Shown: positions 7,994-17,307 of the stretch, in pieces | Position numbering within the stretch: the stretch's first letter is position 1 | How the letters are laid out: the number at the start of each line of letters is the position of its first letter | Source of the DNA: Corynebacterium deserti GIMN1.010 | GTDB taxonomy: Bacteria; Actinomycetota; Actinomycetes; Mycobacteriales; Mycobacteriaceae | Direction: 5' to 3' | Assembly: GCF_001277995.1 (NCBI RefSeq) | Contig: NZ_CP009220.1 | Location: forward strand, 124,001-188,000 | Length of the DNA stretch: 64,000 nt | Position numbers and translations under genes: made by a program | The notes under the pieces: generated by a model | The model's input: the letters and a program-made list of their open reading frames with translations, nothing else | Told to the model about the DNA's origin: nothing | The model's database searches: none

Positions 7994-10900
7994 ATGACTT
8001 CCAAGAATTCGATGAATCTGCCCATTGAGTTGGCCACGCTTGCGGATCAGGCCGTCGAGAAGGTTCGAAATTGGTTGGAGTACAGCAAGAAGGAAAGCGT
8101 GCCCAATGCGGATGCGAAGCGTCTAGCTGCGGTGTTGCAAGATCCTAATGGTTTGGATTTCACTGTCGGGTTTGTGGATCGTGTGGTGCGCACTGAGGAT
8201 CGGGATGCGGCGGCGCATGCGCTTAATGAGCTGGGCAAGATCGCGCCAAGCACCATGTCATTTTTGGATCGTGCGCAGATTCAGGCGGGTTCTCTGCTGG
8301 GTAAGGCGCTGCCGAATGTGGTGGTTCCTGCAGCTAGGGCGCGTATTCGTCAGATGGTTGGCCATATGATTGTTGATGCTCGTGACAAGCAGTTTGGTAA
8401 AGCTGTCGCTGAGATCCAATCGGATGGTCATCGCCTGAACATTAATTTGCTGGGTGAGGCGGTGCTTGGTCGGAAGGAAGCGGCGAAGCACTTGGACGAT
8501 ACGGTACGGCTGTTGCGTCGTCCGGATGTGGATTATGTGTCCATCAAGGTGTCCTCGGTGGCGTCGCAGATTTCCATGTGGGGGTTCGAGGACACGGTGG
8601 AGTATGTCGTCGAGCAACTTACTCCTTTATATAAGGAAGCCGCGAAAGCGCCGCAGGGCTCAAAGTTCATCAACTTGGACATGGAAGAGTACCGCGATCT
8701 GCGCTTGACCATGGAAGTGTTCACGCGGTTGCTGTCCCTGCCGGAGGTCACCGGTTTGGAGGCCGGCATTGTGTTGCAGGCATACCTGCCGGATGCGTTG
8801 GGTGCGATTCAGGAGTTATCGGAGTTCGGCCGCGAGCGCGTGCAGGCAGGCGGGGCGGGTATTAAGGTTCGCCTGGTCAAGGGTGCTAACTTGGCGATGG
8901 AGAATGTCCACGCGGAGATCGCTGGTTGGCCGATCGCGACGGAGCCGTCTAAGCAGGCAACCGACGCAAATTACAAGCGTGTGCTGTATTGGACCATGCG
9001 CAAGGAAAACATGGAGGGCCTGCGCCTGGGCGTGGCTGGCCACAACTTGTTTGATATTGCGTTTGCGCATCTGCTGTCGGTGGAGCGTGGTGTTGCGGAT
9101 CGAGTTGAGTTTGAAATGCTGCAGGGTATGGCGTCAGATCAGGCGCGTGCTGTGAGCAAAGACGTCGGTGACCTGCTGCTTTATGTTCCAGCGGTCCGTC
9201 CGGAGGAGTTTGACGTAGCCATTTCTTATCTCGTGCGCAGGCTTGAGGAAAACGCTGCGAATGAGAATTTCATGTCCGCCATCTTTGATTTGGACGCCGA
9301 CAACCCCGCATTTAAGCGGGAGGAGGGCCGCTTTAGGGCGTCGATAAGCGATCTTGCCACGCTTATCGACGCCCCCGCACCAGGCCCCAACCATACCCAA
9401 GACCGCACGGTGGAAGAGTCAAAAGAGCTTGTCGACGCCCACCTCCACCCCTTTGCCAATGAGCCCGACACAAACCCTGCGCTGGCCCAAAATCAGGAAT
9501 GGGCTGAGCTTGCGTTGAAGCGGGCAGCTGATCCCGGCTGGTTGGAGCAGCAAGCTAGGCCAGACGTAGTGGAGGAAGAAGGCGTCGACAAGCTTATTGC
9601 TGAGGTCCGGGAGGCTGCCTTGCTGTGGGCGGCGCGCCCGGCCGAGGAGCGCGCGCGTATTTTATATAAGACTGCGGACATCCTTGCGATGCGCCGTGGA
9701 CACTTGGTGTCGGTTGCCGCTGCTGAGGTGGGGAAATCGGTCGAGCAGTCTGATCCCGAAATTTCTGAGGCCATCGACTTCGCGCGTTATTATGCGCAGC
9801 TTGCTTTGCAATTGGATGGTGTGGACAACGCTGAGTTCACCCCGGATCGCTTGGTTGTGGTGACTCCGCCGTGGAATTTCCCGATCGCTATTCCGGCCGG
9901 TTCCACGTTTGCGGCATTGGCTGCGGGTGCTGGTGTGATTCACAAGCCGTCCAAGCCGAGCCAGCACTGTTCGGCAGCCGTGGTGCAGGCATTGTGGGAT
10001 GCGGGCGTACCGCGCGAGGTTCTCAAGTGTGTGTACCCAGGTCATAGGGATGCCGGGCGTGCATTGATCAGCCATGACCTTGTCGATCGCGTCATCCTCA
10101 CCGGCTCCTCTGAAACCGCCGCCATGTTCTCCTCGTGGCGTCCAGAACTCACCATCAACGGCGAGACGTCTGGCAAAAACGCCATCGTGATCACCCCATC
10201 CGCCGACCGCGACCTGGCCGTTGCTGATCTGGTGAAATCCGCCTTCGGTCACGCCGGGCAGAAATGTTCCGCCGCCTCACTGGGCATCCTTGTGGGCAGC
10301 GTCTACGAATCTGAGCGTTTCCGCAGGCAGCTTGTCGACGCCGCCTCCTCCCTCATCGTCGACTGGCCCAACAACCCGTCTGCCACCGTCGGACCACTCA
10401 CCGAACTGCCCAGCGATAAGCTCAAGCACGCCCTGACCACCCTGGAAGAAGGTGAGAGCTGGCTGCTGGAACCTCGCCAGCTCGACGACACCGGCCGACT
10501 TTGGTCACCCGGGATCAAAGATGGCGTTTCTCCCGGGACGTTCTTCCACCTCACAGAGGTTTTCGGCCCTGTTCTTGGCCTCATGCGTGCTGAGACGTTG
10601 GAAGAAGCTATCGAACTTCAAAACGGCAACGACTTCGGACTGACCGGTGGTCTGCAATCCCTCGATGCCGACGAGGTTCGTACGTGGCTGGACTCCGTTG
10701 ATGTCGGCAACGCCTACGTCAACCGCGGCATCACCGGAGCGATCGTGCAGCGCCAATCTTTCGGTGGTTGGAAGAAATCCTCCGTCGGCCTGGGCTCCAA
10801 GGCGGGTGGCCCTAACTACGTCATGCTCATGGGTACCTGGGCAGATGCGCCAGCTCTTGAGGCACCTCGCACCGCAACCGCGCTGATCAATAACCTTGAT

Positions 10901-11470
10901 CTACCTGGTGAAGACATTGAATGGCTGGAAAAAGCCAACGCCAGCGATGAACGCGCCTGGTCCACGGAGTTTGGCACCCCTCGCGATCCATCCGGCCTGA
11001 CCGTGGAAGCCAATATTTTCCGCTACCGCCCAGCTGATGTAGTGCTGCTGGTCAACGACGACGCCTTACCCCGTGAGGTTGCCCGCACCCTGCTTGCAGC
11101 CCGTCGCAGTGGCGCTCACCTGCGTGTTCTTCAAAGCCCCGGCGTGTCAGAACCAGTGAAGGACGTTCTGGCGGCCTCACCTGTGCATGTCGAAACGGTT
11201 GATGAATCAGTACTGATCACCAACCTTTTGCGAGGCACCTACGATGTGGGCGCCAGCGTCCGTATCCGCAGCGTAGGTACCCTCAGCGATACCCTGCGCG
11301 AGCGCCTGGCTGTGCGACCCGAGGTTGCGCTTCTTGACGACCCCGTCACCTCCTCCGGCCGCGTCGAATTGCGTTACTGGGTGAAAGAGCAGGCAGTTTC
11401 CATGACACTGCATCGCTTCGGCAACCCCGTATCCGCCTTCCACGAGCTAGCGGAGGAGCTTAAACGCTAG
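7994..11470 (+). CDS. putA: Bifunctional proline dehydrogenase / delta-1-pyrroline-5-carboxylate dehydrogenase
   Basis: This 1158-residue enzyme oxidises proline via P5C to glutamate, giving FADH2 and NADH. The N-terminal half (about 80-450) is the FAD-dependent PRODH barrel, with VRLVKGANLAMENV and the substrate-binding RRLEENAANENF. The next part (about 540-990) is an aldehyde dehydrogenase: VTPPWNFPIAIPAG, the NAD-region ILTGSSETAAMF, a Glu in NGETSGKNA and the nucleophile Cys in HAGQKCSAASLG. A C-terminal domain of about 160 residues follows. No N-terminal ribbon-helix-helix domain is present, so unlike E. coli PutA it is unlikely to self-regulate. The start follows AAGGAG. It is monocistronic by layout, with a strong hairpin after it. 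Confidence 0.96.
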   Translation: MTSKNSMNLPIELATLADQAVEKVRNWLEYSKKESVPNADAKRLAAVLQDPNGLDFTVGFVDRVVRTEDRDAAAHALNELGKIAPSTMSFLDRAQIQAGSLLGKALPNVVVPAARARIRQMVGHMIVDARDKQFGKAVAEIQSDGHRLNINLLGEAVLGRKEAAKHLDDTVRLLRRPDVDYVSIKVSSVASQISMWGFEDTVEYVVEQLTPLYKEAAKAPQGSKFINLDMEEYRDLRLTMEVFTRLLSLPEVTGLEAGIVLQAYLPDALGAIQELSEFGRERVQAGGAGIKVRLVKGANLAMENVHAEIAGWPIATEPSKQATDANYKRVLYWTMRKENMEGLRLGVAGHNLFDIAFAHLLSVERGVADRVEFEMLQGMASDQARAVSKDVGDLLLYVPAVRPEEFDVAISYLVRRLEENAANENFMSAIFDLDADNPAFKREEGRFRASISDLATLIDAPAPGPNHTQDRTVEESKELVDAHLHPFANEPDTNPALAQNQEWAELALKRAADPGWLEQQARPDVVEEEGVDKLIAEVREAALLWAARPAEERARILYKTADILAMRRGHLVSVAAAEVGKSVEQSDPEISEAIDFARYYAQLALQLDGVDNAEFTPDRLVVVTPPWNFPIAIPAGSTFAALAAGAGVIHKPSKPSQHCSAAVVQALWDAGVPREVLKCVYPGHRDAGRALISHDLVDRVILTGSSETAAMFSSWRPELTINGETSGKNAIVITPSADRDLAVADLVKSAFGHAGQKCSAASLGILVGSVYESERFRRQLVDAASSLIVDWPNNPSATVGPLTELPSDKLKHALTTLEEGESWLLEPRQLDDTGRLWSPGIKDGVSPGTFFHLTEVFGPVLGLMRAETLEEAIELQNGNDFGLTGGLQSLDADEVRTWLDSVDVGNAYVNRGITGAIVQRQSFGGWKKSSVGLGSKAGGPNYVMLMGTWADAPALEAPRTATALINNLDLPGEDIEWLEKANASDERAWSTEFGTPRDPSGLTVEANIFRYRPADVVLLVNDDALPREVARTLLAARRSGAHLRVLQSPGVSEPVKDVLAASPVHVETVDESVLITNLLRGTYDVGASVRIRSVGTLSDTLRERLAVRPEVALLDDPVTSSGRVELRYWVKEQAVSMTLHRFGNPVSAFHELAEELKR

Positions 11471-11524
11471 GGAAGGATATGTAGGAACGTCACGGCACCC
11501 CACCTCAGGGCCCAAAGGTAATAT

Positions 11525-11549
11525 GTCGATTTTCGCCCCGAAAATCGAC
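11525..11549. terminator. Perfect 11-bp hairpin after putA
   Basis: GTCGATTTTCG (11525-11535), loop CCC, CGAAAATCGAC (11539-11549), followed by ACGTTTTCC. It is 55 bp after the putA stop and fits a terminator. Confidence 0.7.
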
Positions 11550-11697
11550 ACGTTTTCCTGATATGTTTAATCAATCGACGTATGGGGTGTGCAGTACTTC
11601 TGGGGCAAAAACTTTGTGTATTCAAATCTGAACTTTTCTCCGTGCATGTCTAAGCTCGGTGCCACGCAAATACACAAGACCTAAAAAGGAGTTACGC

Positions 11698-12633
11698 GTG
11701 ACTGTAATTAAAGGCACTGAGTTTGACGTTTTCCCATTGAACCTGGGTGGAAACACTTTCGGATGGACCTCAGATCGGGAAGCAACATTCGCAGTTTTGG
11801 ATGCGTTTGTGGAAGCAGGTGGAAACTTTGTTGACACTGCAGACTCTTACTCGGCATGGGCACCGGGCAATGAGGGTGGTGAGTCCGAACGAGAAATCGG
11901 CGCGTGGATCAAGAAGAATGGTGCTGACAAGCTCATCATTGCCACTAAGTCGGGTGCGTTGGAAGCAGTGGCTGGTCGTTCCCGTGAAGCAACCTTCCAG
12001 GCTGTAGAAGGTTCTCTTGAGCGCTTGGGTGTGGAATCCATCGACATTTTCTACTACCACTACGACGATGAGGCAGTCAGCATTGATGAGCAGGTTGCCA
12101 TTGCCAATGATCTGATCGCAGAGGGCAAGATCAAGCATTTGGCGCTGTCCAACTACACCCCACAGCGTTTGGCTGAGTTCTTTGAAAAGTCTGAGGGCAC
12201 CCCAGCGCAGCCGGTAGCTCTGCAGCCTCACTACAACCTGCTGGCGCGCAAGGATTATGAAAATGACATCCAGCCGCTGGTGGACCAGTACAGTGTAGCT
12301 GTCTTCCCTTATTTCTCCTTGGCTGCGGGTCTTCTGACTGGCAAGTACACCTCCAAGGAAGACATTGCGGGCAAGGCGCGCGCCGGGCAATTGGAAGGCT
12401 ATGCCACCGATGAGGCATTTGCTGTCGTATCTGAACTGGTTGCAGTGGCCAAGGAACTCAATGCAGCACCAACCACCGTGGCACTGGCATGGCTTCTGGC
12501 TCATGGAGTAACCGCCCCTATTGCATCGGTGTCCAAGGTTGAGCAGCTCGCTGACCTCCTGGCAGTTAAGGATCTCACCCTCAGCGAGGAACACGTGGCT
12601 CGTCTAGATAAGGCATCACAGTCTTTCGCCTAA
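11698..12633 (+). CDS. Aldo/keto reductase
   Basis: This 311-residue TIM-barrel NADPH-dependent oxidoreductase is of the YajO/Tas-like AKR type. The catalytic tetrad is visible: Asp and Tyr in NFVDTADSYSAW, Lys in IIATKSGAL, His in DIFYYHYDD. The GTG at 11698 is preceded by AAAAAGGAG at ideal spacing; the frame is open further upstream (11659) but that region includes the ribosome site. The substrate is unknown. It has its own promoter region (about 230 bp gap) and is followed by a long inverted repeat. Confidence 0.88.
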   Translation: MTVIKGTEFDVFPLNLGGNTFGWTSDREATFAVLDAFVEAGGNFVDTADSYSAWAPGNEGGESEREIGAWIKKNGADKLIIATKSGALEAVAGRSREATFQAVEGSLERLGVESIDIFYYHYDDEAVSIDEQVAIANDLIAEGKIKHLALSNYTPQRLAEFFEKSEGTPAQPVALQPHYNLLARKDYENDIQPLVDQYSVAVFPYFSLAAGLLTGKYTSKEDIAGKARAGQLEGYATDEAFAVVSELVAVAKELNAAPTTVALAWLLAHGVTAPIASVSKVEQLADLLAVKDLTLSEEHVARLDKASQSFA

Positions 12634-12659
12634 ACTCCCGCTCAAATCTCCAACGCACG

Positions 12660-12709
12660 TGGCGCATGTGACCCCGATTTTCTGCCCACATTTGGGGACA
12701 CATGCGCCA
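12660..12709. terminator. Long inverted repeat after the aldo/keto reductase gene
   Basis: TGGCGCATGTGACCCC (12660-12675) pairs at 15 of 16 positions with GGGGACACATGCGCCA (12694-12709), with an 18-base loop. It lies 26 bp after the stop codon. There is no strong U-run, so termination is probable but not certain. Confidence 0.5.
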
Positions 12710-12782
12710 TAACAGTTAAGTTACGGTTGCTGTTGATTTAGCGAAAAGAGGGGTTAAATCTTTTAATCTGGCCATCATCGCC

Positions 12783-12805
12783 GGGAAATCATAGAGAGAT
12801 TTCCC
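12783..12805 (+). other. Leader hairpin before the AbgT transporter gene
   Basis: GGGAAATC (12783-12790), 7-base loop, GATTTCCC (12798-12805). It ends 23 bp before the ATG at 12829, just ahead of the ribosome site, and may be an operator or an RNA hairpin. Confidence 0.35.
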
Positions 12806-12828
12806 GCACGATCGAAAAGGTCGGAGAT

Positions 12829-14427
12829 ATGAGCTCGACAACTTCCAAGCAAGAGCAACAAGCCCCGTCCAGCACAATCGGAAGAATGGGCGACAAGTTT
12901 CTCAACGGTGTGGAGAGACTGGGTAATAAGTTACCCACGCCATTTACCCTCTTTTTAATCCTTTTCCTCATCACAGCCCTCGCGTCATCAATCATGGCGT
13001 GGATGAACGTCTCGGTGACAGTTCCTGGTTCTGATGAGGAACTTTTTGTTAAAGGCCTCTTTACAGGCGAAGGCCTTACCTGGCTAACCACCAACCTGGG
13101 TGCGAACTACATCGGATTCCCGCCATTGGTTACGGTGCTGCCGATTCTTCTGGCAGTGGGTGTGGCTGAGCGTTCCGGCATGTTGGCTGCGCTGATCAGG
13201 AAACTGTTCGGCTCTGCCAAGAAGATCGTCCTGCCCTATGCCGTGGGTGTCATTGGCGTGACAGCTTCCGTGATGGCGGACGCCGCTTTTGTTGTGGTTC
13301 CACCACTTGCGGCCATGGTGTTTAAGGCAGCTGGTCGGCATCCCGTTGCTGGTCTGTTGGGTTCATTCGCTGCTGTTGGTGCTGGTTATTCCACGGCTTT
13401 GGTGCCCACCAGCCTTGATGCGTTGTTTGCTGGAATCACCAATGCCGTGATGGAAGCCCTGCCGGGAATCGCCACAACAGAGGTCAACCCGGTATCTAAC
13501 TACTACTTCAACATTGTTTCCTCCATTGTGTTGGGTATTTTGTGTGGTTTCTTGATTGACAAGGTGTTGGAGCCTCGCATGTGGCGCCAAGATATCGCCA
13601 CCGAATATGCAGCTGATGCGCAGGATGATCATGACTCGGAAGAAATCTCCGCGACTTTGACCGCCAAGGAAAGCCGCGCACTGGGTATCTCCATGTGGAT
13701 GACCCTGCTCACTGCCATCATTGTGCTCGTTGTCGTGCTTATTCCTTCTTCACCGTGGCGAAATGAAGACGGTGGCTTTTTGCCATCTTCACCATTGCTG
13801 AGTTCTGTGGTGTTTATCGTTTTCCTATTCTTCATGGTCATGGGCCTGACTTACGGCATGGTTGTGGGCAATATCAAGAAGATGGATGATGTCGTGAACA
13901 TGATGGGTGAATCCATCAAGGACATGATCGGCTTTTTGGTGCTGGCGTTTATCCTCGGCCAGTTCGTTGCATTGTTTAACTGGACTGGCATTGGCACATG
14001 GACTGCGGTGCAGGGTGCTGCAGGTTTGGAAGCGATTGGATTGACCGGGTTCCCGGCGATCATTGCGTTTATGATCTTGGCGTCGTGCCTGAATTTGCTG
14101 ATCATTTCAGGTTCTGCGATGTGGACTCTCATGGCAGCGGTGTTCGTGCCGATGTTTGCGCTGCTTGGTTATGAGCCGTCATTTATCCAGGCTGCGTTCC
14201 GCGTCGGTGACTCCGCAACTCAGGTGATTACACCGCTGAATCCGTACATGATTGTCATCCTGGGATTGCTGCGCAGGTACGAGCCGGATGCTGGTTTGGG
14301 CACACTTATGTCCAGGCTCATCCCATTTGTCATTCCTTTCTGGCTAGCCTGGGCAATACTGTTGGCAATTTGGTTCTACGCTGATTTGCCACTGGGACCT
14401 GGTTCTGGAATCTTCCTCGAAAGCTAA
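12829..14427 (+). CDS. abgT: AbgT-family transporter (aminobenzoyl-glutamate-type importer)
   Basis: This 532-residue membrane protein has about 11-13 hydrophobic segments, the first at about residues 38-60 (TLFLILFLITALASSIMAW). Family-typical text includes GADAAFVVVPPLAAMVFKAAGRHP-like sequence and VGDSATQVITPLNPYMIVIL near the end. Family members import p-aminobenzoyl-glutamate or export antimetabolites. The M20 amidohydrolase gene 13 bp downstream indicates import followed by amide cleavage, recycling folate breakdown products or another aryl-glutamate. Start ATG follows AAAAGGTCGGAG. Confidence 0.85.
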   Translation: MSSTTSKQEQQAPSSTIGRMGDKFLNGVERLGNKLPTPFTLFLILFLITALASSIMAWMNVSVTVPGSDEELFVKGLFTGEGLTWLTTNLGANYIGFPPLVTVLPILLAVGVAERSGMLAALIRKLFGSAKKIVLPYAVGVIGVTASVMADAAFVVVPPLAAMVFKAAGRHPVAGLLGSFAAVGAGYSTALVPTSLDALFAGITNAVMEALPGIATTEVNPVSNYYFNIVSSIVLGILCGFLIDKVLEPRMWRQDIATEYAADAQDDHDSEEISATLTAKESRALGISMWMTLLTAIIVLVVVLIPSSPWRNEDGGFLPSSPLLSSVVFIVFLFFMVMGLTYGMVVGNIKKMDDVVNMMGESIKDMIGFLVLAFILGQFVALFNWTGIGTWTAVQGAAGLEAIGLTGFPAIIAFMILASCLNLLIISGSAMWTLMAAVFVPMFALLGYEPSFIQAAFRVGDSATQVITPLNPYMIVILGLLRRYEPDAGLGTLMSRLIPFVIPFWLAWAILLAIWFYADLPLGPGSGIFLES

Positions 14428-14440
14428 GAAAGACATCCTT

Positions 14441-15826
14441 ATGAATATGGACAAACCGCAGCAACCGTCCACCGTTTACCTCGACTACATGGAGGAAGGG
14501 ATCGCCGCGCGCAAGGACGAAGCGGAAGCTCGCCTGGCGCAGGGAGGCGGGGACAGTCCTGATTATCCTGGTCAGCAGGTGATTTGGCGTCAGATCCAGG
14601 AAAGTGGGGAAGCGCTGCGCGATGAGCTGCGCACTCTGGCGTTCGATCTCCACGATTACCCCGAGGAGGCGTTTGAGGAGGTCCATGCGGCGCGCAGCAT
14701 CGCAACCTTGTTGGAATCCCACGGGTTCACGGTGACCACTGGGGCTTATGGGGTGGAAACCGCACTGGAAACCTCCTTTGAAACCCCGCTTTTCGACGCG
14801 GCCCGCCACCCCACCATCGCTATCTTGGCCGAGTACGACGCCCTGCCAGAAATCGGCCATGCCTGCGGCCACAACATTATTGCCGCCGCCGGCGTCGGCG
14901 CGTTTTTGGCCGCCACCACCATGATCAAGACGGCAGCTGTCAAAGGTATTGATCACCATGATTTCCAGGGTCGCCTCGTGTTGTTGGGAACCCCTGCCGA
15001 GGAAGGTCACTCTGGCAAGGAATACCTGATTAAGGCTGGAGCTTTCGACGGCATCAATGCGTCTATCATGATGCATCCTTTTGGTTTCGACCTCGCCGAA
15101 CACATTTGGGTGGGCCGGCGAACCATGACCGCCACCTTCCACGGCATCTCTGCGCACGCATCCTCGCAGCCATTCATGGGAAAAAATGCCCTGGATGCCG
15201 CGAGTTTGGCGTATCAGGGGTTTGGCGTGCTGCGTCAGCAGATGCCTCCGAGTGATCGTCTCCACGCGATTATTACGGAAGGCGGAAACCGACCAAGCGT
15301 CATCCCGGATACCGCCACCATGTCGTTGTATGTGAGGTCGCTGTTACCGGAAGCGCTCATGGATCTGTCGAAACGCGTTGACGATGTGTTGGATGGGGCG
15401 GCACTGATGGCGGGGGTGGGCGTCGAAAAGCATTGGGACGTCCATCCCGCCAGCCTGCCGGTGCGCAACAACCATAAAATGGCACGGCGCTGGGCAAAAA
15501 CGCAGGCCCTGCGGGGCCGCACTGCGTTAGCCGAGGGTATTTTGCCGGATACATTGGCGGCGTCGACCGATTTTGGTAACGTCTCGCATCTCGTGCCGGG
15601 CATTCATCCGATGGTGAAGATTTCGCCGGAAAACGTTGCGCTGCACACCAAGGAATTTGCTGCGTACGCGCGCACGGAAGAGGCTGTCGACGCCGCCGTC
15701 GACGCCGCCATCGGCCTAGCCCAAGTTGCGGTTGACGCGCTGGCAGACCCCGCATTGCTTATCGACGCCCACTCCGAGTTCGAGCAATCCGGCGGAGTCC
15801 TGCGCGTTTCGGAGTATTTACAGTAG
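14441..15826 (+). CDS. M20-family amidohydrolase (AbgB-like aminobenzoyl-glutamate hydrolase)
   Basis: This 461-residue metallo-amidohydrolase would release glutamate or another amino acid from an N-acyl or aryl conjugate in the cytoplasm. Metal-site motifs are visible: EYDALPEIGHACGHNI (His/Asp), LGTPAEEGHSGKE (Glu pair), and a dimerisation-domain HGISAHASSQPFMGKNALDA. A late SSTDFGNVSHLVPGI-type segment (AASTDFGNVSHLVPG) carries the final His. It forms a two-gene unit with the AbgT transporter. AbgA/AbgB in E. coli are two subunits; only one is present here. Confidence 0.82.
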   Translation: MNMDKPQQPSTVYLDYMEEGIAARKDEAEARLAQGGGDSPDYPGQQVIWRQIQESGEALRDELRTLAFDLHDYPEEAFEEVHAARSIATLLESHGFTVTTGAYGVETALETSFETPLFDAARHPTIAILAEYDALPEIGHACGHNIIAAAGVGAFLAATTMIKTAAVKGIDHHDFQGRLVLLGTPAEEGHSGKEYLIKAGAFDGINASIMMHPFGFDLAEHIWVGRRTMTATFHGISAHASSQPFMGKNALDAASLAYQGFGVLRQQMPPSDRLHAIITEGGNRPSVIPDTATMSLYVRSLLPEALMDLSKRVDDVLDGAALMAGVGVEKHWDVHPASLPVRNNHKMARRWAKTQALRGRTALAEGILPDTLAASTDFGNVSHLVPGIHPMVKISPENVALHTKEFAAYARTEEAVDAAVDAAIGLAQVAVDALADPALLIDAHSEFEQSGGVLRVSEYLQ

Positions 15827-15895
15827 GCGCATGACCTTTTTGCGGACTAACCTTGATAGCTGTTGCCAGTTCCAGAGCTCTCAAGGAGGTCCGTC

Positions 15896-16264
15896 GTGGC
15901 TGAACGCAGCCGGTTTGCCCGCATGGTGCTTCCCGACGGGGAAGAGCCAGATCCACGCTTTACCTTGGCCAATGAACGCACCTTTTTGGCCTGGACTAGA
16001 ACGTCGTTGGCGTTTCTAGCTGGCGGAATTGCCTTCGAGGCGTTTCAGATCAGCGGGCTGTCTGATGATGTGCGCACCGTTATCGCGGTGTTCATCATTG
16101 CGGTGGGCATGATCATTGCGGCGGGTGCTGCTGTGCGTTGGATGAATGTGGAACGCGCTATGCGTAAGAAGAAGCCTCTTCCAGTGCCTGCCATCATTCC
16201 GTTTTTGTCCTTGGCGGCGTTGGTGGCCTCCGCTGCTGTCATGATCCTCATCATCATTCAATAA
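15896..16264 (+). CDS. DUF202 small membrane protein (first of pair)
   Basis: This 122-residue protein has three predicted transmembrane segments (about 45-62, 66-90 and 100-120) and the DUF202 signature FTLANERTFLAWTRTSLAFLAG. The GTG at 15896 is chosen because AAGGAGGT stands at ideal distance. Its stop overlaps the start of the next gene by one base (TAATG), showing translational coupling. The function of DUF202 (YidH-like) proteins is not settled; fusion to SPX-type polyphosphate proteins is known in eukaryotes. Confidence 0.85.
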   Translation: MAERSRFARMVLPDGEEPDPRFTLANERTFLAWTRTSLAFLAGGIAFEAFQISGLSDDVRTVIAVFIIAVGMIIAAGAAVRWMNVERAMRKKKPLPVPAIIPFLSLAALVASAAVMILIIIQ

Positions 16265-16584
16265 TGTCTCGGCTACATGAAGACCCCGGCCTGCAGCCAG
16301 AGCGCACCATCTTGGCGTGGAATAGGACGACGGTATCACTTGCGGTGTGCTCGGCGATTTTGCTCCGGTGGACACCTCACTATGGTGCCGCCACGCTGAT
16401 TCCTGTGCTGGGATTGATCGGCCTGGCAGTGTTCATTTTGGTCACTCAGCGCATGCGTTATGAGAGGCAGGCGTTGGGAATTGCCACCAACAAAGTCCCG
16501 GCGAACATTATTGGGGTAGTGTCGTTGTCGTTAACGATGCTGGCATTCGGGGTTGCGGGCATTTTCTTTGTGTTGACAGACTGA
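16264..16584 (+). CDS. DUF202 small membrane protein (second of pair)
   Basis: This 106-residue protein has the DUF202 signature GLQPERTILAWNRTTVSLAV and three hydrophobic segments. It begins at an ATG overlapping the stop codon of the preceding DUF202 gene. The two are related yet distinct in sequence, so they likely form a hetero-oligomer (inference). Confidence 0.85.
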   Translation: MSRLHEDPGLQPERTILAWNRTTVSLAVCSAILLRWTPHYGAATLIPVLGLIGLAVFILVTQRMRYERQALGIATNKVPANIIGVVSLSLTMLAFGVAGIFFVLTD

Positions 16585-16687
16585 CTAAGCCTATTTGTTG
16601 CAGATTAATAACAGTTCAGCGTCTTTTTCATAAATTTTGTTATATGGGGTTTCATCATCGCGATAGAGCTGCAACCATGTCCATTAG

Positions 16688-16830
16688 CACCCAAGGAAAT
16701 TGGGTGGGCAGAAACTTCTGGTTGGTGTCGCGATTCTTGCTAGCGAGTCGATGAGCGTTACGCCCGTTGTTCTCCAGTCAGAGGAAACCTCTCACCGCGC
16801 TGGTCATGGAAAGCTTGCGGTGAGAGGTTT
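16688..16830 (+). terminator. Two hairpins in a 326-bp gene-free gap; possible small RNA end
   Basis: The gap 16585-16910 has no convincing open frame. It holds a small hairpin, CACCCAA-GGAAA-TTGGGTG (16688-16706), and a perfect 14-bp stem, AAACCTCTCACCGC (16785-16798) with GCGGTGAGAGGTTT (16817-16830), followed by TG. The large stem has A-rich and T-rich flanks and could terminate from either side. Its distance of 200 bp from the DUF202 stop is long for a simple operon terminator. Confidence 0.5.
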
Positions 16831-16910
16831 TGTGCGTCCACCAGGGGTGCACGCGGTATCGCATAGGCCATCTTAATGCATCACGCGCAGTAGGGGACTA
16901 CGCTGGCGCC

Positions 16911-17300
16911 ATGCGAATTGAAATCACCAGCGTCTTTGTTGATGATCAGACCAAAGCACTCGACTTTTACACCAACAAGCTCGGCTTTGAGCTCAAGCAC
17001 GACGTATCGGCGGGCGACTACCGTTGGCTCACCGTTGTGGATCCTCAAAACCCTGACGGCATCCAGCTGCTGCTTGAACCAAACCAACACCCAGCAGCCA
17101 CCAGCTTCCAGGCGGCTATCAAAAAGGACAACATCCCAGCTACTCAGTTCTATGTGGACGACGTCCAGGCAGAATACGATCGCCTTGTTGCAGAAGGCGT
17201 GGAGTTTGTCATGGGGCCTACCAATGTCGGACCTTCTGACATCGCGATTTTCGACGACACGGTGGGCAACCTCATCCAGATCGTCCACCTCAAGAATTAG
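16911..17300 (+). CDS. Glyoxalase/bleomycin-resistance-fold (VOC) protein
   Basis: This 129-residue protein has the beta-alpha-beta-beta-beta repeat twice: MRIEITSVFVDDQTKALDFY with LGFELKHDV, and ATQFYVDDVQAEYDRLVAEG with FDDTVGNLIQIVHL. The VOC fold holds metal-dependent isomerases and dioxygenases as well as drug-binding proteins; the substrate cannot be told. The start ATG at 16911 lacks a strong ribosome site, so the transcript may be leaderless. It is convergent with the following phosphatase gene. Confidence 0.82.
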   Translation: MRIEITSVFVDDQTKALDFYTNKLGFELKHDVSAGDYRWLTVVDPQNPDGIQLLLEPNQHPAATSFQAAIKKDNIPATQFYVDDVQAEYDRLVAEGVEFVMGPTNVGPSDIAIFDDTVGNLIQIVHLKN

Positions 17301-17307
17301 ACGCTAA

